DNA of 64,000 nucleotides from Myrica gale (GCA_963930655.1 OZ005609.1:19231001-19295000); one strand, 5' to 3'; shown: positions 33,701 through 41,394, counted from the stretch's first letter. Made by a program: numbers and translations. The notes: generated by a model not told the origin, from the letters alone.

Positions 33701-36700
33701 ATCGATGTATGGTTTGCTAAGAGGAGGGGCTGGTCCCTCTTTCCCTTGGAAGGGTGTTTGGAGGTCTTCATGCCCTTTGAAAGTTTCTTTCTTTGTGTGG
33801 GAGGCCTATCATGGTAGGAGTCTGACTATTGATAATCTCCGTAGAAAGGGGCTGATCATTGCTGATTGGTGTTTCTTATGCTGTTGTGGTGGGGAATCAG
33901 TTGATCATGTTTTGTTGCATTGTCCTTACGCGAGTGGATTATGGTTCCATGTGCTCAAAATTATGAATCTTCAATGGGTTATGCCAGAAAAGGTGGAAGG
34001 CGTGCTGAGGTGTTGGCAAAGAAGCTTCAGAAACCCTCTTGCAAAGGCTATATGGCGAATGATTCCTCATTGTATCTGGTGGTGCCTTTGGCGCGAGCGT
34101 AATAATAGATGTTTTGAGGATTGTTCCTTGTCTTTAGATAGGTTGCAGGGTGTGTTGTTGTCCTTACTGTTCTCTTGGGTGAACTCGGTGCTTGGGTGCC
34201 CCTTTCTTGATTTTCTTGATTTCGTTAGTTTTCTTGCTTGTTTAGAATAGTGGTTGCGGTATAGTCTTTGTACTGTCCTCACTTTTCTAATGAGATTGGC
34301 TTATTTATCAAAAAAAAAAAAAAGCTTCTTGTTGGGTGCAGTGGATAGCTGACTGAAGGGCCAGAGTTTCTTCGAGGATAGATAGGGGTGAGGTTTGTTT
34401 GAATCTGTGTCCTGCCTTCTGAGTAGAGGGAGACAGCTACAAGGGAAAACTATCCTGTGACATTCACAGTTTGGTAGGATTTCGGCTTGATGTTGGACAT
34501 GAACAGGCATTCACTTTGTTCTGTTTTCTTAGTCAATTTACGAAAGTCTTACATATCAACTCCCAAACCTTACTTTCTTCCCCTAACCACATCGTAGAAC
34601 TGCTTATGGATTGTCTGCCAAGAGGTAGACTTTCCTAGTGATCCAAGTGTAAAAGAAAAAGAAAAATAGCTTCTCTTTGAGAGGTGGCTACATTGTTGAT
34701 TTTAGCGAAACTGGATTTTGAATGAGATGATTTAAAAAAAAAAGAATGAGATAGTTTGGTGCTAGTATGTGAACAAAGTCTGTAAATCCTTGGATATTTT
34801 TTTCAATAACATCTGTTGTTTCCTGCCATTACCTTGACGTGGAACTCATACAGCCACTTGTTCTTGACATTTTGCCAACCTCTAATTTTGCTTTCAGGCA
34901 ACCTTGCATTCAGAGATACTATATATGGCTGGGCAGTTAGGGCTTGACCCTCCCACAATGACTCTCCGTACTGGAGGCCCTTCTGCTGAGACGGAACAAG
35001 CACTAGAAAACAGCGAAGCAGTAGCAAAATGCTTTAAGTGTTCAATATCTACTTCTGCTTTTCTCTTTGTTGTTTACTGTTCAACAGCTGTTCCATTGTC
35101 GGAAAGGCAGAAAATTCAGGACAAGTTGGAAACTTACCTTGAGCACATAAGGCTCTTGCAATTAGACGAAGGAAGCATTATTAAATTTCTTGATCCTATC
35201 TTTCTATATGTCCTTGTGCCTGATCTGCCAAAGCGGTAAATTTTCCATATAGCTCAAACAGTTTGACAGAAAGCATAAATATGCATGCGGGTTGTGGGTT
35301 AGGGGAATGGTACCACATAATACATTGATCAGTTAGTAACTATCAAAACAGTAGAACATGGTGTGATAGTACATAATATGTGATCACAATCATCAGAAAA
35401 GGACATTCTAGTGTGGTACCCTAATAAATGTTTTCGATCTGTGTATTCATTCCCTAGTGTATTTGCAATCTATCCTGAAAAAAAGGTCGTACTCTAATAA
35501 TAAAGGTGTATCCCTATAACTGAAGGTTGTGGTATACATTAGCTTGGATTGATGATGACAATACTAGAATTATGATTGTATTCTACTCACCTCTTTTTGT
35601 TGGGGCTTTTGCAGGGCACTTATTGAGTTAAAGCCCATTCTTTACGCCCCAGAGGATACAGATGAAAAAGCTGCAACTTTGAAAGACCTTTCTTGTGTAA
35701 GGATCCCCAGTTATTGGGGTTTTCAGCCATCGCAGTGGCATGATTCTTGCTTCCAGAAATGTGTTGTTGATGGAAAGATCTGCACGGTTATTTTGTCTAT
35801 CACAAGAGGACTAGCTGTGAAGATATGTTCGGATTCTCTTGGTGGTTTCCAGGACAACAGGGATTTTCAAGATTTACTCCAAGAGGGGCAAATGGAGAGA
35901 GTATCAAAATTTTGCATTTATCTTCTTGACAAACTTTATATGGAGAACAATTTCTCTTGGGAAGACACAAAGGTCTGTTTCTATCCCAAATTCCAAGCCA
36001 GCCTGTTTTAGTAGGTCCATTTTTTAATGGGGGACTTGATCCACATAATCTTGATTACCTTCAACTCATGAATTCAGTTTTAGTTTGTGGAACTCTTCCT
36101 CAACAAAGACAATCTATTTCAGGCTTTTCCTTTCTTCTCCAACCTTCATATGTCTGAAACTGCTTTATATGATCCTCGGGTTGTTGGTCTTATTACTCCA
36201 GATTCACACACTAGGAATCAAAATTTGATATATTCATTTTTCTTAACTTATTTACAATTTGTACTCTAGATTTCTGCCATTTGGGCATTTGGACTTCGTA
36301 TCTCATTTTTTAACTTAGAATGTTGCTTTTCAGATTAGAAGTCTGTTTACTTAACAATTCCCGAAGGAACATGTATAATAACTAAACCATATGCATGGTT
36401 AGCAACCTCCTAGAATCTGGATCTCTATTGAACTCTTGGCAAACGGAGTGTCTAGAAAAAAGGTCTGGTCTAATTAAATGAAAAAGATGCAGCAAAAGAA
36501 TGTGTATAGATATTTCTTAAGCAAATTTATGCAACACTGCAATATGTGTAATAAAATAGATTAATGAACTCACACAGAAACTGAAAATAATGACATTGAG
36601 ATGGGTTAGGATTTCGTTCACACATTATCAAAAGTGATAGTATAGGTCCTTGTCAGTGTGGATATGTATGCTCTGATTTTGGCATTTCTACCTTAAAGGT

Positions 36701-37530
36701 ATGATGATATGGTAAAGCTAAGTAAATGGAGTTATCTAAGCCCTTGGACTGTAGCTGCAATGGTAAAATTATGGAATGGGGTTAGACTAGGTTAAGTCCA
36801 AATCTTGCCAAGAAAAAAAGATTGGACTTTCTCATTCTAACTTGAAGTGACGTTTGCGAACAGTGTTAGGTAATATGCACTACTTCTACATCAGACCTGA
36901 AAACATAGTTTGGCCAATTGTGCTCATGGTTTGTGAGTGGCTGGGTATTATATGGGTCAACCGATCCACCGCAGTCTATTCTCCAGAAAAGGTAACCTTT
37001 GGTTATTGATTACTTAAATAGGACACATTTTCTGCTGTTTGGTAGATGAGTTTATTGCATGATACAAATTTGGTGAAGATTTGTTTCTTCTGGATTATTT
37101 CTGCTGTTTTGATAGAGCTGGCCCATCAACTTTGTGGCGCTCTTTTATGAAATGGCTGTCTTGTGTTTGTATCGTCCCTTTCTGCTTGTTTGATGATCGT
37201 CTGAGGTTTTGCTTCCGTGTATTCCTGCTTGATTCGTTACTCTTTTACAAGCAGTTACTAATTATGATAATGTTTTTGTTATTCCTAATTTTAATGGTTC
37301 TTTCGCTTTTGCAGAATTTGAGGTTCTACTTCCCAGCAAATCTTGGCGTAACTCTGGAGGCACTATCCCTCATCTTGACCAATGCATTCAATGAATTAGC
37401 TGGAATGGGTCAGAGAGTTGAATTTGGTGAAGAGCCCATCTTTAACCTTGTTCCCGTCTTAGGTGCTGGGAGGTCTGCTGCATCCATGGACGATATAATA
37501 ACCTGTGAACTCTTTGCCCAGAAATTGTGA
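6704..37530 (+). CDS. DPH6: Diphthine-ammonia ligase (12 exons, 744 aa)
   Basis: The enzyme performs the last, ATP-dependent amidation in diphthamide synthesis on the conserved histidine of eEF2, in the cytosol. Exons: 6704-6781, 7417-7488, 8015-8094, 23782-24007, 24097-24129, 26208-26290, 26413-26485, 26784-27129, 27352-27683, 34898-35235, 35615-35972, 37315-37530. All joins keep frame, giving 744 residues. The nucleotide-binding ligase domain spans about 1-225, with PP-loop SGGKDS at 8-13 and signature [13 protein letters not shown] at 200-212. Two RidA/YjgF-like modules follow, roughly 316-425 ([21 protein letters not shown]) and from 428 ([17 protein letters not shown]). This is the plant and fungal DPH6 layout. 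Intron 3 uses a GC donor (AG/GCAAGC); the other introns are GT-AG. Introns 3 and 9 are swollen by LINEs, yet no coding lesion was seen, so the gene is probably functional. Exon borders were read by eye and by family similarity. Confidence 0.92.
8727..8741 (+). mobile_element. Minimal LINE insertion (tail only) with 18-bp target duplication
   Basis: The 15-bp insert CTTATTATCAAAAAA lies between two perfect copies of AAATTTCTAGCTTGTGGA (8709-8726 and 8742-8759). The insert matches the last bases of the local LINE family (CTTATTTATC or CTTACTTATC followed by A). It is best explained as target-primed reverse transcription that stopped almost at once. Confidence 0.7.
9253..10221 (+). pseudogene. 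LINE A ORF1 remnant
   Basis: The reading frame starts at ATG 9253 ([20 protein letters not shown]), shifts near 9385, and continues as a frame with [20 protein letters not shown] and [17 protein letters not shown], matching the N-terminal domain of the intact ORF1 at 28963. A further frame change lies near 9950. From about 10020 the match fades into the variable linker. It cannot encode a normal product. Confidence 0.7.
10506..13692 (+). pseudogene. LINE A ORF2 remnant (endonuclease end, RT, zinc finger)
   Basis: Successive frames correspond to intact ORF2 residues about 167-1209. The end of the endonuclease domain reads [14 protein letters not shown] and SDHFPILLE. The RT motifs are [28 protein letters not shown] and [10 protein letters not shown]. 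The C-terminal region ends [16 protein letters not shown]. Frame breaks lie near 10750, 11300, 12571 and 13280. A local duplication around 13245-13340 disrupts the zinc-finger entry. The first about 166 residues of ORF2, with most endonuclease catalytic residues, are absent. Confidence 0.8.
13774..14540. other. Intron sequence, no recognisable feature
   Basis: This is ordinary AT-rich intron sequence between LINE A and the older LINE G. Short open frames have no recognisable content. Confidence 0.35.
14545..15690 (+). mobile_element. LINE G, old divergent LINE, 5' part
   Basis: Decayed reverse-transcriptase matches appear in shifting frames: KSLAKVLA, then ISPKMLLL...[12 protein letters not shown], then a block near 14880-14940 reading [18 protein letters not shown]. 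Further on, about 15500-15570 resembles the post-RT motif [20 protein letters not shown], and 15600-15640 the segment after it. It is far more degraded than copies A-E and is probably a different family. It supplies the target into which LINE B inserted; its 3' continuation is at 22371. Confidence 0.6.
15571..16266 (+). repeat. 355-bp-period tandem duplication across the LINE G/LINE B junction
   Basis: Segments 15571-15911 and 15926-16266 are direct repeats (about 95% by eye) separated by 14 bp. Each includes the LINE G flank, the target site AGTAAGAATCTGTAT and the truncated 5' start of LINE B up to GTGTTTAATAAA. The duplication therefore postdates the LINE B insertion. Confidence 0.75.
16501..16837. 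mobile_element. hAT MITE (337 bp) with perfect 8-bp target duplication
   Basis: The ends read TAGGGGTGGGCAAA and, in reverse complement, TAGGGCTGGGCAAA (13 of 14 match). Flanks carry the same 8 bp ATGTGTGG (16493-16500 and 16838-16845). Both features are diagnostic of hAT insertion. The matching site in LINE E (about 21485) is empty, which confirms the boundaries. The interior consists of two related halves with CGGGTTTAGGCGGGTTC and GTTTATATGTGAAAAAAATC and many CCCGACC words. It has no ORF. Confidence 0.9.
17224..17638 (+). pseudogene. LINE B ORF2 C-terminal remnant
   Basis: This open stretch matches the C-terminal region of the intact ORF2: zinc finger C-x2-C-x8-H-x4-C in [19 protein letters not shown], then [18 protein letters not shown] and [14 protein letters not shown]. 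The frame runs on past 17638 only because LINE C was inserted there, adding foreign residues to 17691. It is almost identical to 21868-22280 in copy E. Confidence 0.7.
17869..19518 (+). pseudogene. LINE C fused ORF: ORF1 joined to an RT fragment (549 aa)
   Basis: The ORF starts at the normal ORF1 ATG ([20 protein letters not shown]). It keeps the N-terminal domain (about 1-130), the variable linker, the CHVCGSQLV motif, and the conserved C-terminal block [21 protein letters not shown]. Near 19430 it jumps in frame to [19 protein letters not shown], part of the RT (intact ORF2 about 561-588), and stops at TGA 19516-19518 where the parent has Trp (NWN). It is long and open but is a deletion product, not a host gene. 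Confidence 0.8.
19528..21083 (+). pseudogene. LINE C ORF2 remnant
   Basis: Frames that match intact ORF2 from about residue 593 onward: [70 protein letters not shown] frame change lies near 19790, others follow, and a deletion near 20608 joins the WCGDKPLSP region to MRVSFFV. It ends with [20 protein letters not shown] and [16 protein letters not shown]. Confidence 0.75.
21255..22370 (+). mobile_element. LINE copy E, tandem 3' partner of LINE B
   Basis: E starts abruptly after the A-tail of B at TAAAGCATTGTTGGG, the same LINE position as 16264 in B, and ends in CTTACTTATC plus A (22361-22370). It lacks both the hAT MITE and LINE C that interrupt B. The target duplication of B lies beyond E (22371-22385), so B and E share one insertion event. 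E is best read as a duplication of the B 3' half made before B was interrupted. ORF2 C-terminal frames are visible at 21640-22296. Confidence 0.7.
22371..22900 (+). mobile_element. LINE G, 3' continuation
   Basis: After the repeated target site AGTAAGAATCTGTAT the sequence returns to degraded LINE-like coding. Around 22760-22890, fragments such as [16 protein letters not shown] and LKSCSIDHY resemble the ORF2 end motif CLWRERNxRxFE. No A-tail was located. The match is weak, and this depends mainly on the structure of the B/E insertion. Confidence 0.4.
23040..23054 (-). mobile_element. Minimal LINE insertion (tail only) with 19-bp target duplication
   Basis: The 15-bp insert TTTTTTTTTGATAAG lies between two perfect copies of TGTCAAGGTCCCATCTGCT (23021-23039 and 23055-23073). 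On the - strand the insert is CTTATC followed by A(9), exactly the 3' end of the local LINE family. Only six LINE bases were copied. Confidence 0.85.
24130..26207 (+). other. DPH6 intron 5 (2.1 kb), possible small MITE
   Basis: No coding content. Between about 25055 and 25345 the ends CTGTTTGGTAAGAGGGA and TCCCTCTTACCAGCTATG form an inverted repeat of about 14 matching bases, suggesting a 290-bp MITE. No target duplication was identified. The rest is ordinary intron sequence. Confidence 0.4.
27150..27255 (+). mobile_element. Severely 5'-truncated LINE tail in DPH6 intron 8
   Basis: The segment from about 27168 (CGGTATATTCTCTTGTACTGTT) to the A-tail at 27247-27255 matches the LINE 3' UTR, including CTTTAATAAGATTGGCTTACTTAT before the A run. 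It is about 100 bp of 3' UTR and no coding sequence. The intron is only 222 bp, so almost half of it is LINE. A clear target duplication was not found. Confidence 0.65.
27684..28883 (+). other. DPH6 intron 9, part upstream of LINE D
   Basis: This is AT-rich intron sequence without recognisable coding or repeat structure. Its last bases before LINE D include the target sequence AAAAAGCTTCTTGTT (28884-28898). Confidence 0.4.
28963..30624 (+). CDS. LINE D ORF1 protein (553 aa)
   Basis: This is the putative RNA-binding partner of the LINE ribonucleoprotein. Residues about 1-130 form a compact domain conserved in copies A and C ([20 protein letters not shown], then [21 protein letters not shown], then [15 protein letters not shown]). 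A variable, Gly/Ser/Pro-rich linker follows. About 206-230 is a short amphipathic stretch ([25 protein letters not shown]), then one Cys pair, C242-x2-C245, in [10 protein letters not shown]. The block [21 protein letters not shown] is conserved near residue 460. There is no CCHC zinc knuckle and no clear RRM, unlike many LINE ORF1 proteins. Domain identity beyond plant LINE ORF1 is unknown. The stop TGA overlaps the ORF2 start as ATGA. Confidence 0.85.
   Translation: MAFFRSLAIEVKTFQFSVSSFGIVTVTELSRRKESSLRFGRYGVLWLSNLFGKLVEGKEANDFSIKFNDSSRAFLAQGRANLNGCYVALAEFGERHKQGQILIPEGQKKMGWQAFAQMCEELISVIGVLRRKKLSAANWEVKKGVSYAHMVQAALPEKRVVGEKSSQCAVVVGSLEKVLHAEFGEEDVNNKKSHSSVAMDAPDGSEGRLWEHLMKVKAELDWVIGLAKSTELGLHPGRALCCTVCGSKLVIQPTSTSPVTYGLHEPGAAHKESGLGVAGRPGPLLLRSVEEASTVRGLGCVGPLVTDDAIGLPGEDQTTPASHVVVGDDLGFVGEGQTTPAKLGGLVPEAGRVNPCSPFEFQSSPDTGRYRSARVVEEQGLTTSSVQVLSISDLGEVGGLVESGASGMSTVGEGGGMADSGLIVHLEEDSSCADRSHFVEAADECGELVVLEYGVEPLRMLLPSQQPSSWVLEKIKSFRLMVGVSCEGHEAELLILFAALEKERGQIRGHSTGRSGGKLVREMKALASSVNYDSRASSSHKNRKSGRALAISL
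30621..34250 (+). CDS. LINE D ORF2: endonuclease, reverse transcriptase, zinc finger (1209 aa)
   Basis: This enzyme nicks target DNA and copies the LINE RNA at the nick. The N-terminal APE-type endonuclease (about 1-235) keeps N9 in WNVRG, E38 in QETK, D143 in GGDFN, and D226-H227 in SDHFPI. The reverse transcriptase (about 450-830) keeps [27 protein letters not shown]579 in [18 protein letters not shown] and the catalytic FADD (683-686). The C-terminal RVT zinc finger is C1084-x2-C1087-x8-H1096-x4-C1101, followed by [15 protein letters not shown]. There is no RNase H domain. The length is usual for plant L1 elements. No stop or frameshift lies within it and all expected catalytic residues are present, so activity is plausible. 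The start overlaps the ORF1 stop by 4 bp. Confidence 0.92.
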   Translation: MKPRIVCWNVRGLNDDTKCKGVGNLLRGWKVDMVCLQETKVSCVSRALVRRLWGGPHVRWCNLEAVGASGGILILWDSRVMEMEESCTGSYSISVLFRNVDDGVSWVFSGVYGPNDDRSRRILCDELAGISSVWNLPWCIGGDFNVTRFHGERSGIGGSRRAMTDFSDFIAECGLVDLALVGGLYTWSNGSAHQSWSRIDRFLVSSSWDSIYPELIQRRLPRLFSDHFPILLEGGRWGDSMKPFRFENMWLKVDGFVELVRGWWQSYVYSGSTSFVLHMKMKALKRDLKLWNKDVFGDLNFRKAALLQELSSLDELDERGIMDGEGKERKLTVSRELDQLIELEEMSWRQKSRALWLREGDRCTKFFHRVANSNRRNNSISSLELEGEVVADPYVISEAIVDYYSSLYKEPFGWRPLLDGLEFNTIPGEDAEYIERPFEDEEVANVVHSLNGDKAPGPDGFTLAFFKSCWDVVKRDALLVFNEFANEGKFVRSLNASFIVLIPKKPGAVDLKDFRPISLVGGVYKILANRLKLVLDKIISSSQNAFVKGRQILDSVLVANECIDSRLRAGDPSVLCKLDVQKAYDHVNWNFLMYLLRRCGFGERWCRWIFFCISTVKFSVIINGSPKGLFSSSRGLRQGDPLSPLLFVIVMEAFSRMMGEVVLLGGIQGFKASEGVAISHLLFADDTLVMCGKDVEQLRNLRCLLLCFEAVSGLKINLSKSAVIPIGEVENVQELADTLGCEISSLPITYLGLPLGASFKNIHIWDEIIERMDRRLAGWKRMYLSKGGRLTLIKSTLSSLPSYFLSLFPIPAGVALRMEKIQRDFLWGSDGDVHKLHLMKWKKVCSPMHDGGLGIRSIRVFNTALLSKWLWQFAMERDRLWRRVIAEKYGCLVGGWHTSSGRGSYGVSLWRYISKGWAAFSKHIRFKVGTGGTVRFWHDVWCGDQPLSLAFPLVFSLSRCKEALVVDCLIDGGGNVVWNVPFSRAANDWELEDFAAFYALLYESVLRRGEDDVMVWKGSKDEVFSVRSMYGLLRGGAGPSFPWKGVWRSSCPLKVSFFVWEAYHGRSLTIDNLRRKGLIIADWCFLCCCGGESVDHVLLHCPYASGLWFHVLKIMNLQWVMPEKVEGVLRCWQRSFRNPLAKAIWRMIPHCIWWCLWRERNNRCFEDCSLSLDRLQGVLLSLLFSWVNSVLGCPFLDFLDFVSFLACLE
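34334..34897 (+). other. DPH6 intron 9, part downstream of LINE D
   Basis: This is intron sequence up to the acceptor TTTCAG at 34892-34897. No feature was recognised. Confidence 0.45.
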
Positions 37531-37859
37531 AAAAGCTTGGTTCCCCATCAAAGCATGTATTTTCCGTTACCAAGTTCGCGAGGAATATGAGAGTAGAGAT
37601 GCGGAGAATCCATTCATGAGGAAGTTAAAGAATTGTGCCAGACATGAGATATATCTCCTGTCGAAATCCCTCACCCCAGCATTATGGCCCAATCCTCTTT
37701 TAGGTAAGTTCTTTTTATGTATCGAAGGCGTCAAGTTGAGATCCATGTGTAGCATCGTAGTCCACAGTGATGAACGTCCATCTACAGTGATGCACAGGAA
37801 TTAATTCTGATGGGAGACATAATTGGATTATACCAGTGTGAAGTATTGAATTGTCAGAT
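37531..37859 (+). other. Probable DPH6 3' UTR and flank
   Basis: About 330 bp lie between the DPH6 stop and the next MITE, with higher GC than the sequence beyond. Overlapping frames here have no recognisable domain. No unambiguous polyadenylation site was placed. Confidence 0.4.
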
Positions 37860-37862
37860 TTA

Positions 37863-38069
37863 AGGTGATGTTTGATTGTAAAAATTGTGCAGTGGTAAAA
37901 AATTTTGGGTGTTGGAGTTGGTGAAAAAATGAAGAGGTGATTTGAATGAATTTTTTTATATTTATTTAAAGTGAAAGTGATGATTTGATGAGGGGGAGAG
38001 AAATTTTTAGAGTTATTTTATTGAGACTGAAATTTTGGTCGCTCGAAATTTCTACTCCCAAACTTCTCC
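37863..38069. mobile_element. Tourist-like MITE, copy 3
   Basis: This 207-bp element is flanked by TTA (37860-37862 and 38070-38072). The left end reads AGGTGATGTTTG and the right end, in reverse complement, GGAGAAGTTTGGG. The interior GGTGAAAAAATGAAGAGGTGATTTG and GGGGGAGAGAAA parallel the copies at 2300 and 6194 but are more diverged. Confidence 0.5.
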
Positions 38070-38072
38070 TTA

Positions 38073-39210
38073 AATAAAATTTGTGGGTTGACCTTTTGGA
38101 ACTGTCTCGTCCATTGAGAGAGCACCAAATCTACCGTAGATGCTTGTAACACGCTATTTTGAGAAAAAAAATATATTGTAACACGTTATTTAAAGTTATA
38201 CTTCAGGGATTGATTTGATGGACGAAAGAACTCGTACGTCTAAAAAAGGGATTATAGGGACTATTTCGTTCAAAATTATACTCCCAAGTATCGATTTGTT
38301 AATAGTAAATTAACGCACATTTTGTATCAGTAATTAAGCCTTAAGAATAAGCTGTTTTTTCAACATAGAAGCATGGGTAGGACAGAAGCCACAGTTACAT
38401 GGTCGGATTAAGCGCATAATATAAGCTTGTTTACTATATTAATGTAAAATCATGATGCATTGCGATCCTAATAAATCTCATGGCATATCTAATACTTATC
38501 TCACAAATTACTGACCCACCAATACTAGAAATTTGAAAGGGGTCTCTCACCTAGTGTAACCAAATTAAAAAAACACAATTGATATAATGCACTTGGAATC
38601 ATGGTTATTTGGGACCGTTGCATAAAAGCTAAATTTGTAAGCCTACGTAAAATACATTGTCGCTATATATATATATAAAAGTTGATTTACAGATAATACT
38701 CAGAGCAAATGTGTCTCGATCTTCGAATAATTTCTTCTGCAAAATAACAAAGATAAACCCGAGCACTGGGGTGAGGCACCTCCGATACTAAAGTCAGTGC
38801 CTTAGTATAATAATTTCTCTATTCAATCTCTCAAAAATCATCTATCTTTATTCTTCACATAACTATGCTTTTATAGTCTTTTCTTCACATTCTCACGTTT
38901 TCCTTTTTTTAAGGATTTCGATCCCTCATTCCTATTGTGTCTCGCAGAACATTAACTTCACACGTTTCATCGTGGAATGTAGTTTATTTTCGTGGGGATC
39001 TCAGGATCGTGGGGGTGTCACACGTTATAAGTTGGCTTATAACGGACGTATTGCGTGTTGTGGCCTTCTTTCCTTTGGGCTTGGACCAATATGGGCTTTC
39101 ACAGTTGTCGATCTTTTTGTATAATCGTCTTGTTTGGCCCAAATTGACTTGGACGGATTCAATTTTGATATTATCATAAAGGACATGCATATATATATAT
39201 ATATATATAT
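38073..39210. other. Intergenic, no recognisable gene
   Basis: This is AT-rich sequence ending in an (AT)n microsatellite at about 39187-39210 that directly abuts the CACTA-type end. Confidence 0.4.
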
Positions 39211-39430
39211 CACTACAAAAAAAATGACCTTTAGCAGCGGTCGGAAACCGCTGCTAAAGGTCACAAAACCGTTGCTATAGCTCCGTCGCAGTAGATATAT
39301 AGCGGTAGTTTGCGCGATCGCTGGTGAAGACCGCAGGTTTATAGCAGCGATCGGGACTGTCGATATAGACCCGAACGTAATTTTGCCCTTTTTGCAACTT
39401 TTTTTTTGTGCCAGCATTTTTAAAATACCA
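39211..39430 (+). mobile_element. CACTA (En/Spm-type) element end with perfect subterminal hairpin
   Basis: The sequence begins CACTACAAAAAAAATG, the typical plant CACTA terminus. Immediately inside, TGACCTTTAGCAGCGGT (39225-39241) and its exact complement (39247-39263) form a 17-bp stem with a 5-base loop CGGAA. Related AGCAGCG/CCGC words recur to about 39350, as in CACTA subterminal repeats. The opposite end (TTTTGTAGTG) was not found in the window, so the element may be truncated or its right end unrecognised. Confidence 0.65.
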
Positions 39431-40048
39431 CTAATTTTTTCTTATATTTTCCTAATCGGTAATACAAATTTATTTTAATAACCATAATTCATCAGATGTA
39501 AAAAATTAAAGAAATAGAAGAATCTCTTCATCATTGATTAATAATATTTTACAACAAACACAAGAATCTCTACAAATAATCTAAAAAGTAACAAATTTCT
39601 AATATAAAATAACAATAAACAAGGACCGACTAAAATATTCAAATACAACACAATAAGCAAGGACCAATTAAAATCTTCCTCCTTTGACACATCAACATCC
39701 TCTATTTTGATTTTACGTAATAGAAAATAAAAATCACATGAGAAATAGAAATAAACAAAAGATTTATTTAAACAAAATATCTACTTGTATATAAGGCTAT
39801 AAGCAACTCTAGATAAAACGGGTCAAAAAATTCTCCCGGGGGCAATCGGCCCAAGCCGGAGCGCTCATAGACTAAGCCTCACAAAAAATCTCAATTTAAA
39901 CCGTAAAACACTTTTGATTGAATGGGGTCAAATATATTAAGAATGATGGTAAACTTGATGCATAACCACACTGAGTGAATCTTGATCAGTTGTATACTAC
40001 AACGCAATATGACATTATGAATTGAAGTAAATAGTTTGAGTCGCCCAC

Positions 40049-41388
40049 CTGCAGCTTATGGTTATCACCAACCATAAGTGGTCGATGGTTCACCCCCAAA
40101 AAGAACATGCATTCTCTGCAGTTTGCAATGCAGATTCGCTTTGCTGCCGTAATTACATGAACTCGTTCACAATGCTCAACCTTTACAGCCTAAAAGTCAC
40201 ATAATTTAAGATGCATCCGTGTCAGTTTCCATCCATAACTAATAACACTCAAAATCAGTAAAAAATTGGCAAAAATATCTTTAGATTACCAAGTTTATCA
40301 CTTCATGTAAGCATGCAGGATATGTTAGTATATCAGTGAAATGAGGGCTCAGAAATGATTCTTGAAATATCTTGCACAGGTGAAAAAAGCTAATATAGCA
40401 AAATTTAGATATATTTCATTTGTCAGAAGAAGCATTGTTGCTTCAACCAAGTATGCCTATTGCAGGTCAACAAACATTTTAAACTGACTGCTTCACAACA
40501 TAAGAAAACAATGACAAAATGGACAACCGCAGATAGGGCATCTCTGTGGAGAGCTCTCCAATACCAAAGAACCAACTATAGATGACCATATGATGGACAA
40601 TTCATTCTAGCTATATTTTGGCATACAACATGAAGAAGTCATTTTACAGGTTGAGCATCACTTGGTGAGCAGCACAAACACCACACCAAGTTTGATAGTT
40701 ACTAGAAAGTATCGAAGGAAATAACTCGTACAAACAAGAAAATATATAGAAGAAAAAGAACCACTTGACCGGCCCCTTGCCCTGTTTCTACGTCATGTAT
40801 CTCACCCTCATTTCTCACCACTACTACAACCAGATAGAATAAATATCTGGAATATCTAAAGAAATAAATGATTGCTTGCACGTACACTCGCTTCAAAAAG
40901 ATGATTCAAATTGAAAGAATGACGCTTCGATGTATAGAGTAAATGTTTATATCAAACATGAAAATAGGAACAATTGCATGACCGACAACTGAAAGAAATT
41001 AAGAAACTAATTAGACTGAATCTACCTCAACCTAAGTCCAGTCACTGATTATCAGATCTCATGATTTGGATTCAAGTTCAAGATGGAGATGCAGGATCGG
41101 CTACATAGGCAATGACAAGTAACCTTGTACGCAAAATTAAATGCATTCCAAGACAGATGTGTCTCATACAAACCTTCACTGAGGGACCTTTAAGATCAGA
41201 TGCTTGCTTTAAAAGCGACGACTTGGAGATCCCCTCAATAAAACTGGGATCTCTAGCACTTGGTGAGGCCTTAATTGAAGTTGTGCACGCATCAGCCATA
41301 GCAACATCCTGATCGGAGGCAGTCGGTGGGCCATTTTCTTTAAGAGAAGCTCTTTCCCAAATATGTTCCAAAGCAGAAGCTATATTCT
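40049..41388 (-). pseudogene. TBCC-domain protein (TBCCD1-like) fragment, two exons
   Basis: On the - strand, an exon at 41388-41174 encodes 71 residues (NIASALEHIWERASLKENGP ... KQASDLKGPSVK) followed by a proper donor AAG/GTTTG. A second exon at 40189-40049 encodes 47 residues (AVKVEHCERVHVITAAKRIC ... VGDNHKLQ) between acceptor TTTTAG and donor CAG/GTGGG. Both match plant TBCC domain-containing protein 1, a tubulin-cofactor-C-like protein. The exon that should lie between them (CHESVIYLL part of the TBCC domain) is absent, as are everything upstream and the C-terminus. It lies about 0.6 kb inside the CACTA-type end and may have been captured by that element. Confidence 0.8.
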
Positions 41389-41394
41389 CTAGAA

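Larger units (their letters stand above)
28899..34318 (+). mobile_element. LINE copy D with both ORFs open (5.4 kb) in DPH6 intron 9
   Basis: D is flanked by a 15-bp repeat AAAAAGCTTCTTGTT (28884-28898 and 34319-34333; the A part overlaps the tail, so at least GCTTCTTGTT is informative). It has about 64 bp of leader, ORF1 (28963-30624), ORF2 (30621-34250), a short 3' UTR with TCTTTGTACTGT, and CTTATTTATC plus A. It inserted in the sense direction of DPH6. The leader is shorter than in copy C and dissimilar to it, so the promoter may be lost. Of the copies here it is the least damaged and probably the youngest. Confidence 0.9.

Noticed and set aside
30621..34250. RNase H domain or retroviral/pararetroviral origin of the large ORF
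   Set aside because: Domain order is APE endonuclease, RT, zinc finger, with poly(A) end and variable-length target duplication; no integrase, protease or RNase H motif was seen.
39187..39210. (AT)n tract as a possible promoter or origin
   Set aside because: It is a simple microsatellite next to a CACTA-type end, with no supporting signals.
41078..41371. A separate 97-residue - strand protein starting at an internal Met
   Set aside because: The frame is an internal exon of a TBCCD1-like gene with splice sites at 41388 and 41174; the part after 41174 is intron.
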